A stretch of DNA of 64,000 nucleotides from Kitagawia praeruptora. Lineage: Eukaryota > Streptophyta > Magnoliopsida > Apiales > Apiaceae. Below the pieces are notes generated by a model. The model was not told the origin of the DNA and did no database searches. It was given only the letters and a program-made list of their open reading frames with translations. Position numbers and translations under genes: made by a program. This document shows positions 47,746-60,262 of the stretch, one piece after another (the first letter of the stretch is position 1; every line of letters starts with the position of its first letter). Where the stretch lies: positions 5,962,001 through 6,026,000 of the forward strand of contig CM075353.1 of NCBI GenBank assembly GCA_037693485.1. Direction: 5' to 3'.

Positions 47746-50700
47746 TTATAGACATTCTAGAATAAAAAATTTTGCCCAAAGCTCTCGAATCTCATTGATT
47801 TCCTTTTTGGTATAGCTTTTCGAAGCAAGACCCTTCAAATATAAAAGATAGCAAATTAAAAAAAAATCAGGATCGATAAAGGTAAAAATAATTTTTTTTT
47901 CTCTTACCACTTTCCAATTATTGTTAGGATTTTTTTGACAAAGCATGACAATGTCGTGCATGTACTTCATAACAAAATAACCACACTCGGTACCTCCTTC
48001 TTGCTGAGGACACTACACATAAACCAAAAAGATATATTTAATACAAGTAACGAATGAGCAAAATTATTGAATGTAAAAACCAAGTTATAGTTTAACCTCA
48101 ACATGATGCCAAAGAAATTCTTTTTTATTATTCCTCGCTCCACCTTGAGATGCATACAATTTAAATGCCCTGTAAAATAATTATATGTAATCACAACTCT
48201 TACTAAATTAGAAAATATATATTACACTACGTAAAATCTGAATTCATATTTAACTTACGTCCGTGCAGGTGTTATCAAGCGTATTTTTCTTTCTGTTTTC
48301 AACGGATCAAAGACGTAGATTGTAGTTTCACAGAGACAAAAAAGGAGCAACACCCAATGGTTGCTACAATAATATAGACATGTATGATGTATATGTTGGA
48401 TTATAATAATAATACAATTACTAACAGAAATTTATTTTGTTCTTACTCTTGGTGGTAAGGTGATAGAATAAAACGCTTATCTTTATTGGCAACCAAAAAT
48501 TCAGACAAGTACTCAGCTGCTTCATTTTGACGTTGATAGTCACGGATATGTGGTATTGTCAATCTAGATGGCGACATGAATGCGAACATATTATCCTTGC
48601 ACAACGTGTTAACGTACCTACAAAATTACTTATTATAATAAACATGTGTTTTGATAGATACCAAAGTAAATTAAGGAAAAAGGACTTGGTCTTACTTTGA
48701 AAAAAATTCCAAAATGGAAGTGTTTAAGCAACTCATTTTCAAAAACTGATCGACATCTTCAGGCCCGATGTGTATCGGATCTTTTCCATCTTCTTGAAAC
48801 TTAAAGACATCATCTTTTTTATTAGATGGCCTCTTATTAAGCAAGAAACGCAAAGATCGGCAATTCTCACTAGAATTAATTATGTCATCATTAAGTAGTG
48901 TAGGGGTTTTCTTCGCAGCAGTCACCGAACCTTTGCTTTCAACCTTTTTTGACATCTGAATTGTTTTTTTGGGGCTCATCACATGGCCCTTTTGCTTCTC
49001 CAATGATATAGGATCCTAATCAAAGACAATTGTAGCCATTATCATGTTCTAATTAAATGAGAAACAAATAATTGACAAATAAACCTCACATGATATACCT
49101 GCCCTAACGTCACAAGATCCTTCGGCCATTGAACAAAGCTACCTGCAGCATTTCCTACTGTCTCATGTTCTTCACATGGAACAGGAAGTGGAGTAAGTTG
49201 ATAATCAGCTACAACATCATCAACTGATACTTTGACATTTAGTGGCGCAATTGGGTTATTATGAAGCATATTACTACCCTGACTATTTGATGGGAAAACA
49301 GTCCCTCTTGCCACAACAACTCTTTCTTTTTCTGAATGTATGACCCAAAGACTACAAAGTGCTGGACTCTGCATCATAGAGTTGCACAAATCAGATTAAT
49401 TTTAAGCAAAACAAATACTTTGTAGTTTATAAAGAAAAAAGTCAGTTCTGAAAAATAGAGTCAGTTCTGTCTTGTAGCAGCAGAGTCAGTTATTTTATGT
49501 CTTGTTTGAACTACCATGTGTCTAATTAGATTGTTTTATGCTTCTACTCTAAGAACATAAATGAAAGGAGAGGGAGGAATTATGAAAAGATGTGTCCTCT
49601 AGACTCCTTTGCACTTAAATTAATTAGTGATGTATTCAAATATACTAACCGCTCTAAACAAATGTGCTATTTTACATAAATTCAGTAAGATGTTCTGTAT
49701 TTTCTTTTTCTCGTTTTTCCTTAACTATATCACTTATTTATGCTACTATGCTAGCAAGGTAGAACTGTATAGAGAGGTCGAAAAGAACTACCATATTATA
49801 AGTGATACTCACAGAAACGGCCAAAAATGAGTCAAGTTGTTCGGATGCTAAATGGTCCACATGCTTAATGTACATAGTAGATTGTTCTGGCCAGTGAACG
49901 TTTGTCACCATGTATCCATACTGACATGATACCCTAATTAGTAAATAATTTCTGGGTCTCAAATGTTTCTAGATAAGCCAGAAGTTTTTTAAAAGAACTT
50001 CATCTTTACTGTCTAAGTATGGTTTCTACGACAAGTCGAGTTGTCGGGGGTCTGGCTAGCCGATTTGCTGATTAGTGGTCGACTAGGAGACAAGTTGAAA
50101 ATATAAATATGTATATATAATTTAAACACTACAAGTGATTCAAAAATAAATCAGATCAGGTTATCAGATCAGATCAGGTTATCGTTCGTTTTTGGGCCAG
50201 ATTTAGACACATTTAAGGGATTTAGACACATTTTGAGAGATTATCAGATCAGGTTATCGTTCGTTTTTGGGCCAGATTTTTACGTAGTTAATGACCCAAT
50301 GTCGGTTAGTGACTGTCTAGTCGACATTTCTTTCTTCAAGTTGACCGACTTTCACTAGAACTCAAGTTGGGGTCCCTAGACGTGCAGGAATCTCGACTTA
50401 GTTCTTGCCTTCTAGTTGTGACTAAACTAGTCGGGAGTCATAAAAACCATGTCAAACTTGTTCTCTTTTTCAATTATGATTTAATGATGAAGGTGAACAA
50501 GTCCACCAAATTGCATCTGGTAAAGATGTTTATAGTCTTTCTGTGAGATTCGGGAATCTATCAATTACTTCTGATTGTTTTTGCAGGATCGTAGAAACAG
50601 GAATACTATAAAATTGTTTTGCTACTTATTTCATTAATTACCGCAACTTTTAGAACTAGGTATACTATACTCCTATTATCAGATTCTTGGAGGATAACGT

Positions 50701-52297
50701 AAAACCAAAAATGTTCTAAGGCTGTTTCCTATGGAGGGACATGAGTGTTTGACACGAACGTTTTGTTGCCAAACATGACCACCCAAATTGATTTTCTAGA
50801 GAAATTATGCTCGGTGATTCAGTTTATGTCAAGGCTGACTTACAATCATCCGTGGTTTTAGTCACTCTGTCTGGCAATGATTATAGTCATTTCTATCAGT
50901 TGGGCGTTCTTTTTGTGATGAAATTTCTAGTAATTCATCTTGTAAATCAGTTTTAAGCCTGGAACAAGAAACATAGGCTCCAGTAGCAGTAAGATATATT
51001 GCAACCTCTGGTTCAACCTCTAAGCCTCCTCTAAGTAGTGGGTGCTACTATATTAAGTTTATGGATACTTTGCAGGGTGCTATGTTAAGTTTGAGGTCAA
51101 TGAACTTCGAAAGATCATATGCACATACTTAACAAGAAAATTTTACAAAGGTACCTTAAGAACAGAGAAATGATCTTCCCGATCCACCGACTGACAACTA
51201 CTTCGAATAACTTCATTTTTCGAAGTACCAATATCATCCGGGAGTGAGACACCCATCTGCTTTAATTGACTGAAGATACCTTCGAGCTTTAAATTCATCA
51301 TATGATTCATCTTTTCCTCGAACTCCTTCTGAACTTTCTTTGTAATATCTTGTGTAATTTTAGCCAACTCATCCACGGAGACAACTCCACTATTTTTGTT
51401 TATCCCTGATCCAAATACATCTTTAATTTTTGCGGATCCACCAACCCCTCTAACACGTCCTCCATGCTCCTTTGTCCCAAGTGCACGAGATAATATGTCA
51501 TCATGGCCTTGTGGAGTCCATGAGCCATCAGAAACTTGGCTTTGCAACTCTCCCTGTTGAAAATGTTCATTAGAAAGTAGACATAATAGCCTATAGAATT
51601 ATATGTAATTTAACTTCGGAATAATCAAGTAATTTACCATTTTGTGAAACACCTCCTTTGTTTTCTCATTTGGGAAATAGTAACGTCCATCCTCCAAAGG
51701 TTTTGTACGTGCTCTAATCCAATCATAACTACGTCCAGTACGCTGACTCGATAAAATTGATGGATCAATAGATTCAGAATCATTCAAAGAATTGATAGGG
51801 TCTTCAACACACCACTTACCCCTTCGTCCCGCATATCCACCAGGCCCAAGATAATGTACATGTTCGTTATGTTTCTGACTTTCTTTTGCTTTTTCACTTA
51901 TTTCCTGTTAATAAAAAAAATAACTCTTAGTAAACAATGTCCAATATTTGCTACGGATCAGAAAATTAGTAGAGAATTTAAAAAAATTAAAATTTGCATT
52001 AACAATCTTTTATTTTTCTTAAGGTAACTTATCTAAAAAATGGAATCAACATTGTGAAAAAACAGAATCAACATTGGGAAAAATATATCAAGTTTGATTT
52101 TTTACCTGAAACTCCTCAGTTTCACGTCTCTTTTTGAAAATTTCCCACATCTCCTCGGTGATGTACGGATATTTTTCACATGGATTCCTCCCTTTGCGCA
52201 ACCAAAGACTAGTCAACTTACCCTTGAAATCTCTCCATTGCTTTCCAGCTCTTTCTAACAAGTTCTTCTTACGCGAATCATCAAGTTTCCAACGCAT
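47746..52297 (-). CDS. TNPA-type transposase fused to a Ulp1/C48 cysteine protease (multi-exon)
   Basis: Minus-strand exons with consistent phase and GT-AG borders are 52297-52106, 51904-51638, 51553-51155, 49368-49099, 49015-48696, 48617-48447, 48363-48259, 48169-48097, 48012-47908 and 47832-47746. The first three give a plant transposase (Ptta/En/Spm) domain: KQWRDFKGKL, HNEHVHYLGPGGYAGRRGKW, GGRVRGVGGS. The 49368 exon has the conserved ARGTVFP...WPKDLV block. Later exons form a Ulp1-type protease with the catalytic H of NHWV, D of VFDP, and Q and C of CPQQEGGTECGYF all present. The role is probably binding of the subterminal repeats, plus removal of SUMO-like modifiers or self-processing. 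An ATG sits at the first splice acceptor, but an upstream exon may be missed. The 1.8-kb intron 49369-51154 is unusually long. The stop is TAA. Confidence 0.8.
49369..51154 (-). other. Long intron of the TNPA/Ulp1 gene
   Basis: No convincing exon is visible. An open minus frame near 49740-49960 is possible but lacks recognisable motifs. A direct repeat built on CAGATCAGGTTATCGTTCG with GGGCCAGATTT occurs at about 50150-50205 and 50240-50280. Confidence 0.4.
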
Positions 52298-53061
52298 CTG
52301 ACAAAAAGGAAAAAAGTTTGAAATCTCTGTTAGACATGTTTTTGGGTTTGTCAAGGCACCTGGTTCTGTTAAGAGCTATGCTGACAATAAAGGAGTTGAG
52401 ATTCAACTGTACAAAGTTATTTATGAACTCATTATTGACGTGCGAACTGTAATGTAGGGCCATTTGGAGACTAGTGAGGTATATTCAAATTATTGACTTT
52501 GTTTAGTTATCTTATAAATTTAAATAGTACTGGTTTCTTAATCATCATCACAGGGTATCGTTTCTAGCTTCTTTGTGTGTTTTCACTAGATGTACAGGAA
52601 ACTATTAGCATAAACTTCAGACTGGTTAGCCATTAGGATGGTATTATAAACTTCAGACTCATAAAATTTACCAAGTGCAACTACACTTATTCCCCCACTG
52701 AACATTTAAGCAACTACACCAATTATAAAACTGAATAACAGGGCACGATAAAACAAACAAGTATTACAAGTTCAACTACATAGCATGCAAAATCTTTCAC
52801 ACAAGAAACTATGCAATTATATTATTTTGTGTTTTGCTTAGGTAGGGGAACTCATGTCTGGTGATATTGTCATTGACTTGTATATATGGATAATTGCCCT
52901 TATTCATGTCCTACAAAGCAGCTATGCAATATAAATAATAAAATATACTTAATAATGAAGCTTATTTACTGGTTGTAGAGCTGGAAATAAACTACCAAAT
53001 TAATGAGTAGAACTCATACCTTTATTGAGTATAAAGGTTATCAGAAAGAACTTGCAAGGAC

Positions 53062-56000
53062 TCAAACTTGATGGTCAATCCATTGCCCTTCATCGTGATC
53101 GTGACGAACATAATTTGCATTTACATTGTCTTCCCTAACAGTAGTGGGTAGACCAATTGAGAAAGGGGGATTCTCATCAAACTGATTATACTCTTCCTCG
53201 TCTTCAACATTATCAATTCCAAGAATGCGTCGCTTACTTTGAAGAACAATGGACCATCTAGGATCAGCGGGGTCACGAACATAGAAAACTTGTTTAACTT
53301 GTGTAGTTAATATAAATGGATCATCTTCATAGCCAAACCGACTAAAGTCTACCAAAGTGAAGCCAGACTCATCCACCCGAACACCACGCTTGATATCGAA
53401 CCATTTACATTTGAAGATAGCAACTTTAAAATCTTTGTAGTCAAGCTCCCAGATTTCTTCAATCACCCCATAGTATGACATCATTATATCTCGTGATGAG
53501 ATGGAATTGCCTCTTTCAAATTCTGTTGAAGAAGCTTCTACAGAAACTCCGCTATTCTGCATAGTGCTTTTATTATCTTGAGATTGTGTATAGAAAGTAT
53601 ACCCATTAACATCATATCCTTGGTAAGATATCACTGTCATGTCAGGGCCATATGCTAACCATTTCAGCGTATTAGAAACAGTGGAATGACTTTCTGAATA
53701 TTGCGACATTATTCGATCTTTGAACCATTTAACAAACAATCGATTGTGTTCATTTGTAACCCACTTGCCACTCTTAGAAGGATGCATTCGTCGAATCTCA
53801 TTAATGTGTTGTTGTAAGTATGGATTAACGTCGGTCATGTGTTGCAATACAAAAAGATGTGCTCTATCAAGCACATCAACACTAAGAGTGATCATTTTAC
53901 GTCCCAATGTACCTTGACCTTCAAGTCTTCCTTCATGACGAGATCTTGGAATTCCAACAGGATTGGCGGATGCTAAATACTCTGTGCAAAATTCAATAGT
54001 TTCTTCAACCGCATACCCTTCAACTATGCTAGCTTCAGGCATACGTCGATTTCTGACATATGCTTTTAAGATACATAAGAATCTCTCGAAAGGATACATT
54101 TGTCGCAAATATAAAGGGCCGCAAATTTTAATCTCTCTCACAAGATGAATCACTAAATGGAACATAATGTCAAATAATGATTGTAGAAAATACATTTCAA
54201 ATTCACAAAGTGTAACAATAATATCAGCTTGTAATGTATCCAATGTCATGGGATCAATGACCTTACTGCATATAGCATTAAAGAAGAAGCTTAATTTCGT
54301 GATAACCAACCTCACATCCTTCGGCAATATGCCTCGAATTGCAATTGGTAGTAGATGTTGCATTAAAACATGACAATCATGTGACTTCATCCCCACCAGC
54401 TTCAAATCTTTCATTGAGACAAGGTTTTTCGGGTTTGAGGAATATCCTGATGGAACTTTTACACTAGCTAAACACTCACAAAAGCTGATTTTCTCTTTTC
54501 TAGATAGGGTATAACAAGCTGGAGGTAGATACGCACGTTTACCGGATTGTTGTGGTGCTAACTCTTCTCGTAAACCCATCTCTTGCATGTCTAATCTGGC
54601 ATTCATCCCATCCTTTGTCTTACCAGGTATGTTTAACAATGTCCCAACAATGCTTTCACAAACATTTTTTTCAATGTGCATAAAATCAAGACAGTGTCTA
54701 ACTTGCAAGTGTTCCCAATATGGAAGATCCCAAAATATAGATTTCTTCTTCCAAATACTTTTCATAGTTGGATTTTTCTTCCTCTTTCCAAGTACGACAT
54801 CAATATTTTTGACTCGTTCAAAAACCTCCTTCCCGGTTAAAGGTAAACGAGCCACTCGAGTCTCGATCGTCCCATCGAAAGAATCTTTCTTCTTACGATA
54901 AGGATGATAACGAGGAAGAAATGTGCGATGACCCATATATACATTTTTTTTGCAATTTTTTAAACGAAGGTCAATCGTAGCATCTTCACAAATCGGACAT
55001 GCTTTTGCTCCTTTGACACTGTAGCCTGAAAGATTTCCATAGCCAGGAAAATCACTTATGGTGCAAAAGATCATGGCACGCAAAGTGAAATTTGTTTGGG
55101 TGTATGCATCATACATTCTCTCGCCTTGATCCCACAATAACTTTAGATCTTCGATAAGTGGCTGAAGATAAACATCTATGTCGTTTCCGGGTTCTTTAGG
55201 ACCGGGGATGAGTAACGTCAACATGATATACTTGCGCTTCATGCACAACCAGGGAGGCAAGTTATAAATTGTTAAAAGAACCGGCCAAGTGCTATGTTGA
55301 GAGCTTAGAGTGCGGTATGGGTTCATGCCATCTGCACAAAGTCCAAGTCGTAGATTTCTGACTTCTCCACCAAATTCCGGGAACTTTCCATCAATGGTTC
55401 TCCACTGTGGAGAGTCAGCAGGGTGTCTGAGCATGCCATCAGCTGATTTTCTCCCTTCCACATGCCACCTCATAAGCTTTGCGTCATTTACATTTGCAAA
55501 TAGGCGTTTGAATCGTTCCATTATGGGCAAATACCGTAACACCTTGACAGGAGGCCTTTTCTTGTTATCAGTTAAAGAATTATTATCCTCCTTCTTGTAT
55601 CTAGAGGCTCCACACTTTGGACATGTGTGTAGATGTTCATACTCATTGCGAAACAACACACAATCATTTGGACATGCATGTATCTTCTTTACATTCATAC
55701 CCATGGGACATAGTATCTTCTTTGCCTCATAGGTGGAAGTGGGAAGCTCGTTATTCGGAGGAAGCATGTCTGCTAGAAGTTTTAGCATCTCCGTGAAACT
55801 CTTGTCACTCCACCCATTCTGTACTTTGAGCTTACACAACTTCAAGGTTGTCGATAATCTAGTAAACTGGTCGTTGCATCCTGGATAGAGAAGTTTCTTG
55901 GAATCATCAACCAAGTTCTCAAGAATTTTTGGTTGGTGCATTAGAAGATCTTCAACATCTTGGATCATCTCATCAACCCTATCATTTTCTACATCATCTT

Positions 56001-56331
56001 CTTCATTGGTAGGCATACTATCTTCATTACTTCCAAAATCCCCATCAGCTTTCCTTGTTTTTTCAGAATGTATTCCTTCGCCATGCCAAATCCACTTAGT
56101 ATAATTATCCATGAAACCACGACGAAATAGATGATCACGTATTGTCATAGAACTAGGATACTTTTTTAGATTATAACAATCACGGCATGGACATGTGATC
56201 ATGTCTTCCTTTCCCAGTTCCCTTACTTTATTCTTTAGAAATTCCTCCGCAAAAGCAATGAACTTTTCAACTCCATCAATATATTCCTTTGATATACGTG
56301 GTATTTTGTACATCCATGTACGACGATCCAT
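53062..56331 (-). CDS. tnp2: TNP2-type CACTA transposase (1089 aa)
   Basis: This single intact minus-strand frame encodes the catalytic transposase. Residues 1-85 are the transposase-associated domain (MDRRTWMYKIPR, CPCRDCYN, RDHLFRRGFM...WIWHGE). An acidic linker and CX2C-type motifs (CPNDC, CPKCG) follow. The Transposase_21 core is centred on about 250-565, with LCADGMNPY (D334), TISDFPGYGN (D427) and HIEKN (E554) as candidate DDE residues. DUF4218-like sequence (HLVREIKICGPLYLRQMYPFERF) and DUF4216-like sequence (FKCKWFD...VDFSRFGY...QVFYVRDP) complete the family layout. Length and domain order are those of full plant TNP2 proteins, with no stops. A 5' untranslated exon lies upstream. The product binds element ends in the nucleus and cuts them. 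Confidence 0.95.
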   Translation of the reverse strand: MDRRTWMYKIPRISKEYIDGVEKFIAFAEEFLKNKVRELGKEDMITCPCRDCYNLKKYPSSMTIRDHLFRRGFMDNYTKWIWHGEGIHSEKTRKADGDFGSNEDSMPTNEEDDVENDRVDEMIQDVEDLLMHQPKILENLVDDSKKLLYPGCNDQFTRLSTTLKLCKLKVQNGWSDKSFTEMLKLLADMLPPNNELPTSTYEAKKILCPMGMNVKKIHACPNDCVLFRNEYEHLHTCPKCGASRYKKEDNNSLTDNKKRPPVKVLRYLPIMERFKRLFANVNDAKLMRWHVEGRKSADGMLRHPADSPQWRTIDGKFPEFGGEVRNLRLGLCADGMNPYRTLSSQHSTWPVLLTIYNLPPWLCMKRKYIMLTLLIPGPKEPGNDIDVYLQPLIEDLKLLWDQGERMYDAYTQTNFTLRAMIFCTISDFPGYGNLSGYSVKGAKACPICEDATIDLRLKNCKKNVYMGHRTFLPRYHPYRKKKDSFDGTIETRVARLPLTGKEVFERVKNIDVVLGKRKKNPTMKSIWKKKSIFWDLPYWEHLQVRHCLDFMHIEKNVCESIVGTLLNIPGKTKDGMNARLDMQEMGLREELAPQQSGKRAYLPPACYTLSRKEKISFCECLASVKVPSGYSSNPKNLVSMKDLKLVGMKSHDCHVLMQHLLPIAIRGILPKDVRLVITKLSFFFNAICSKVIDPMTLDTLQADIIVTLCEFEMYFLQSLFDIMFHLVIHLVREIKICGPLYLRQMYPFERFLCILKAYVRNRRMPEASIVEGYAVEETIEFCTEYLASANPVGIPRSRHEGRLEGQGTLGRKMITLSVDVLDRAHLFVLQHMTDVNPYLQQHINEIRRMHPSKSGKWVTNEHNRLFVKWFKDRIMSQYSESHSTVSNTLKWLAYGPDMTVISYQGYDVNGYTFYTQSQDNKSTMQNSGVSVEASSTEFERGNSISSRDIMMSYYGVIEEIWELDYKDFKVAIFKCKWFDIKRGVRVDESGFTLVDFSRFGYEDDPFILTTQVKQVFYVRDPADPRWSIVLQSKRRILGIDNVEDEEEYNQFDENPPFSIGLPTTVREDNVNANYVRHDHDEGQWIDHQV

Positions 56332-56340
56332 GTTATAATT

Positions 56341-56934
56341 CTATAAAATATATGGAAAAAAGGCAACATGTGTTAAAAGAATTTCCACAAGTATATTAAT
56401 AAGTAGGAATTAATCAAGTTTACTACCAGAAACCTTTAGTCTAGTGTTCGGTGGAACATTATATTGTCTAGTTGATTGCCTATATTGTTGAATCATTTTC
56501 GCTTATTTTTCCATATTTTATGCTATGAATATTATTGCTTCTTTTGAAACTATATGTATAATAACTTAGCATATTGAATTAACTATGCAACAAATGGAAA
56601 TAGGTAAGAATCTAATTCAAAATGCTTAGCCTATTGGGGGTAAGCCAGTTGTATATCCCCCTCGTTGTGCATAAACCCTAAGTAGAGTATCATTACACCC
56701 AAAATCTTAAATACTTCAAGTCTCACAGTTAATTATCAAACATATCCAAAAACAAAATCAATATTATAAGCAAACCAAATATAAACTAAACAAACATACA
56801 TGTATATACATACATATACATACACTGGTCATGTATATACCAAAAAACAAATTGACAGAAATAAATGTATAAGGGATATATAAAATACTAGAAACCCCTC
56901 TTTATGTTGATACTGAGAACCCTTAAGTACATAC
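56341..56934 (-). other. Intron in the TNP2 5' leader
   Basis: The splice donor CAG/GTATGT at 56935-56934 and acceptor TTTTATAG at 56341 leave only nine untranslated bases before the ATG at 56331. The interval is AT-rich and non-coding. Confidence 0.6.
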
Positions 56935-57165
56935 CTGATTTAAATAGACCAGAAAATCGAGCAATTGAACCCAGCAACTGACCAGAAAATCGAGCAATTG
57001 AACCCAGCAACTGAACCCAGTACTCCAACAGTTCAGAGAAGAAACCCTGCGGCGAAGAAACCTGGTAATTGAAGGTGTATTTGTGAGAGAAGGGCGCTAA
57101 AATGAGGAAATTATTGGTCGGTTAGAGTCTCTGTATAGCAGCATCAAAGGGCTAAATTAAAACTT
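56935..57165 (-). promoter_or_regulatory. Candidate promoter-proximal region and 5' untranslated exon of the CACTA genes
   Basis: Read on the minus strand, this is a typical leader rich in TTCTTC and CTC, ending in a good splice donor. It includes a 33-bp direct duplication (two units starting CCAGAAAATCGAGCAATTGA on the plus strand, about 56950-57015). In Spm one promoter drives both transposase products by alternative splicing, and this exon could serve both genes. No TATA box was fixed with confidence. Confidence 0.45.
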
Positions 57166-57700
57166 AAGTTAAAAAATTATTTTTAAATTATTAAAAATTA
57201 ATATTGAATTGATTTAATGTAATATTTTAATATTTTTAAAAAAAAATATTTAAAGTTTTTGGTCATATATAGTATAATGCAAATAATGAAGTGTGATTCA
57301 AATATTTTTAAGTAGGAATTAATACTGTATCATATTTTGCTTTAAATATTTATAAATTTCATGAAATATTTACTTAATTTTTATATTTTATATATTTAAA
57401 ATAATTATATATAAAAAACAAATATTACATTGATTCTGATTAATGGTTTTTAATTAATCTCCGATTATTCGATTAATCCATGTTCTGTGTCTGCACTAAT
57501 TAGTTTGGAATTTCGTTTTTTATAACACTGGTCATTATTCAAAATCACTTAAAAAATTTCCCCATTGACAAGTATCATATTCTCTCTGTCCCAACAAATT
57601 CTTTACTTTACGTTATATTTCTATACGAAAAAATAAAATTTTAAAAGTAAGTTGTCCAACTATCCTTAAAATGCCTGTCAAACCTTATTTGAAAGGTCAA

Positions 57701-58632
57701 GAATGAGTTGTGACTGAGGAAATACTAATTTAGATGCTGAAATTCCAATTGCAATAAGATGCCTTCAAGTATATCACAAATTACTATGTGGGTGTATTAC
57801 TATGGGGGTGTTTGGGTGAACTTATTTTTCAATAAAGTAGATTTATTTCAAAAAAATAAGCTAAGATTTCTAACATTTTTTCTAAAAAGAGCAATTTTTT
57901 TTGTAAAATTGAAATTTTAAATTTAGCTCATGTCACCACTAGAATAAAGATTAGCATTGTTTACAATTAAAAGGCAAGAGACAATGTAAAGAGTTGAAAA
58001 AAAAGGAAAAAATATGTATAAAAGTGTTTGTATTTTAGAATGAGTTGTGGTTGAGGGAATACTAATTTAGATGATGAAATTCCAATTGCAATAACATGCC
58101 TTCAAGTATATCACAAATTATTATGTGGGTGTTTGGGTGAGCTTATTTTCAGAAAGGTTGATTTATTTTAAAAAATGAGCTAAGTTTTGTAACTTTTTTT
58201 CTAAAAAATAGGAAATTTTTTGTAAAATTTAAATTTTAAATTGTAAAATTGTAAAATTTAAAATTTAAATTTAGCTCATGTCACCACTAGAATAACACTG
58301 TGTTCCCGAAACAAAGAAAGAAAAGAAAAGAATAGAAAATGAATAATTTTCTTCTCTCCAAATCTTTCCAAAAGTGGGAAGAAAATTTTGGAGACAATTA
58401 TACATGAAATTTCTTTCTAAATCTTTAGAAATCAATTCTTTTCTTTCCTAAAAAATCATTCAGGAACAAGTTGAAGAAATTAAATTTCTCACTTTCTTTT
58501 CTTTTCTTCCTATAAAATGTTTCTGGAACACAGTGTAAAGGTTAGCATTGTTTATAATTAAAAGGCAACCGACAATGTAAAGAATTGAAAAGAAAGGAAA
58601 AAATATGGATAAAAGTGTTTGCATTTTAAAAC
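57701..58632. repeat. Tandem segmental duplication, second copy carrying a MITE
   Basis: Sequence 57701-58037 is repeated from 58038 to about 58632, beginning GAATGAGTTGTG in both. The second copy is longer because of the 240-bp insertion at 58296-58535. Outside that, the copies differ by scattered substitutions and short AT-rich indels. Confidence 0.82.
58296..58535. mobile_element. 240-bp MITE with CACTGTG ends and TSD TAA
   Basis: The left end CACTGTGTTCCCGAAACA and right end TGTTTCTGGAACACAGTG are inverted repeats with one mismatch. TAA is at 58293-58295 and 58536-58538. The first copy of the surrounding duplication (57945-57947) shows the empty site with a single TAA. A TAA duplication suggests a Tourist-like PIF/Harbinger MITE. 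A tiny CACTA derivative is the alternative because of the CACTG start. Confidence 0.8.
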
Positions 58633-58878
58633 ATTGAGAGAAAATGTCTAATACAAAATGAAAAAACAAGCAACTAAAAACATCAACAAGTACTCGAACT
58701 CAGGTCGTCTTCCAGGAAAACACGCACAAATGCCCACTGAACTATAGGCCCAACTGTTGAATAAAACATATTACCTATCTTTTATAACCAGAGATAGATA
58801 TTTGAAACCATTGTTAGACGGTTTATCTAAATTCCTGATTCTTTTGGCAGGGTCGATGAATTCACAGGCTAAAGAGAA

Positions 58879-59497
58879 ATGAACACAAAACTACTTCTAG
58901 TAAGACATAAATATAACGTAATGGATATGTGGAAGTACTCCGCTTTGTTCAAATCGCAACTAGGAATCGGTTTGGTGCTAATTTCAATTATCTATATTCT
59001 TGTAGTTATTGGTGGTCCCTGTCTTTTTATAAAAAGTCTAAAGGAATGCACAACCCTCATTTCTGTTTTGTTGATGTTGTCTTTTGCTGCAATAATACAT
59101 TATTTTTGTAAAATCGAAAGGCCATTAGTAGAACGATTTCCATTTCTTTATACACTCGCTCTCTCTGTAGTAATACTCTTAATTTTAAAGGGCTGGGATC
59201 TGCCCCTCCTAATATTGATGCTTGTCGTCCTTTGTTCTGTATTACTTTGTAGAACGAATGGGGAAAAACCTCCATGGGCATTTCACCTTTGTAGTCCTCT
59301 TAGTTTTACACCTTTTAGCGGTGTTCGGGACTAAGCATCAAGAGTGGGCCTTCAACCAACTCGTTGTCCTTTTCATTTTAGTCTTCTTCCAAGTAAATAA
59401 GAAGAGGGAACTAAAATTTTCAAAAAAAAAAAAGAAGAGGGAACTAAAGAATCTTATAATTTACTTAGGCCTTTTGGCCACACAAAACCCAAGTTAA
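58879..59497 (+). pseudogene. Multi-membrane-span protein frame with a frameshift, passenger in the CACTA
   Basis: A 151-codon frame (58879-59334) begins MNTKLLLVRHKYNVMDMW and holds four strongly hydrophobic segments (for example IGLVLISIIYILVVIGG, LISVLLMLSFAAIIHYF, YTLALSVVILLIL, LLILMLVVLCSVLL). Near 59255-59270 (GGGGAAAAACC) the hydrophobic pattern moves to the frame that ends at 59497, which adds VVLLVLHLLAVFG and LVVLFILVFFQV. One single-base indel would explain this. About 200 residues with six spans would result. I do not recognise the family. It is antisense to the transposase genes, so it is probably a captured host gene fragment. Confidence 0.5.
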
Positions 59498-60262
59498 AGA
59501 ATAGGACAACAATCAAACATAAACAAGCCCCTTTCTTGTGGCAGTAGTAAAAGATAAGTTTCACAAACTATGAAGAACTAAAATTCTGGTATTAAAAGAA
59601 ATATTAACCAGAAAGAACTGAACAACAGAATGCACCAGAGGAACATCTTAATCTTATTGATGTTTTACTGCCTCCAAAATATACAGAAATTTTATACATA
59701 ACATACAAATCATAGGAATCAACAGTCCTCGAATTTGCAACATCAGGATCATTGAATAATGATAATGATCACTATGAGAAATACATAATAATATATTAAC
59801 AGCACAAGCACACCCCTATACACTTGGCAACAGGAATTAGCCTTGATTTAGGCAAGCAAGTCCAGAAGAACGTCATCTGTTACATTTATGAACCAAATGC
59901 AATGAGCAACAGCAGCAGCATACCGTATAGTTGTTGTCACTACTGAATACAATGAATGCAGTCAGAAAGAAAAGAAAAAAAACCGTTAATTCACTTTTAG
60001 TTATATACTTTTAGTTAATTCTCTATTTACAATGCTGCTTCTGATCTACAGCTTTGCAATCTTGATGGAGAGATGCTCTTCACCAACTTCTATCAGCTTT
60101 ATTGAGCTTACTGCTCTGCCTTCTGCAGAATAAGATGGAAACGTATTGTTAAATAACTATCAACACAAAACAAAACAAAAAACTAGCACCTGCAAACAGT
60201 TTCTTCGATCAACACGATTAATATATCCAGGAGCCCTGATACAATTATAATACTATATTGTC

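Noticed and set aside
53720..55732. Plus-strand frames opposite the TNP2 gene (up to 140 codons)
   Set aside because: They are antisense shadows of a strongly supported transposase gene.
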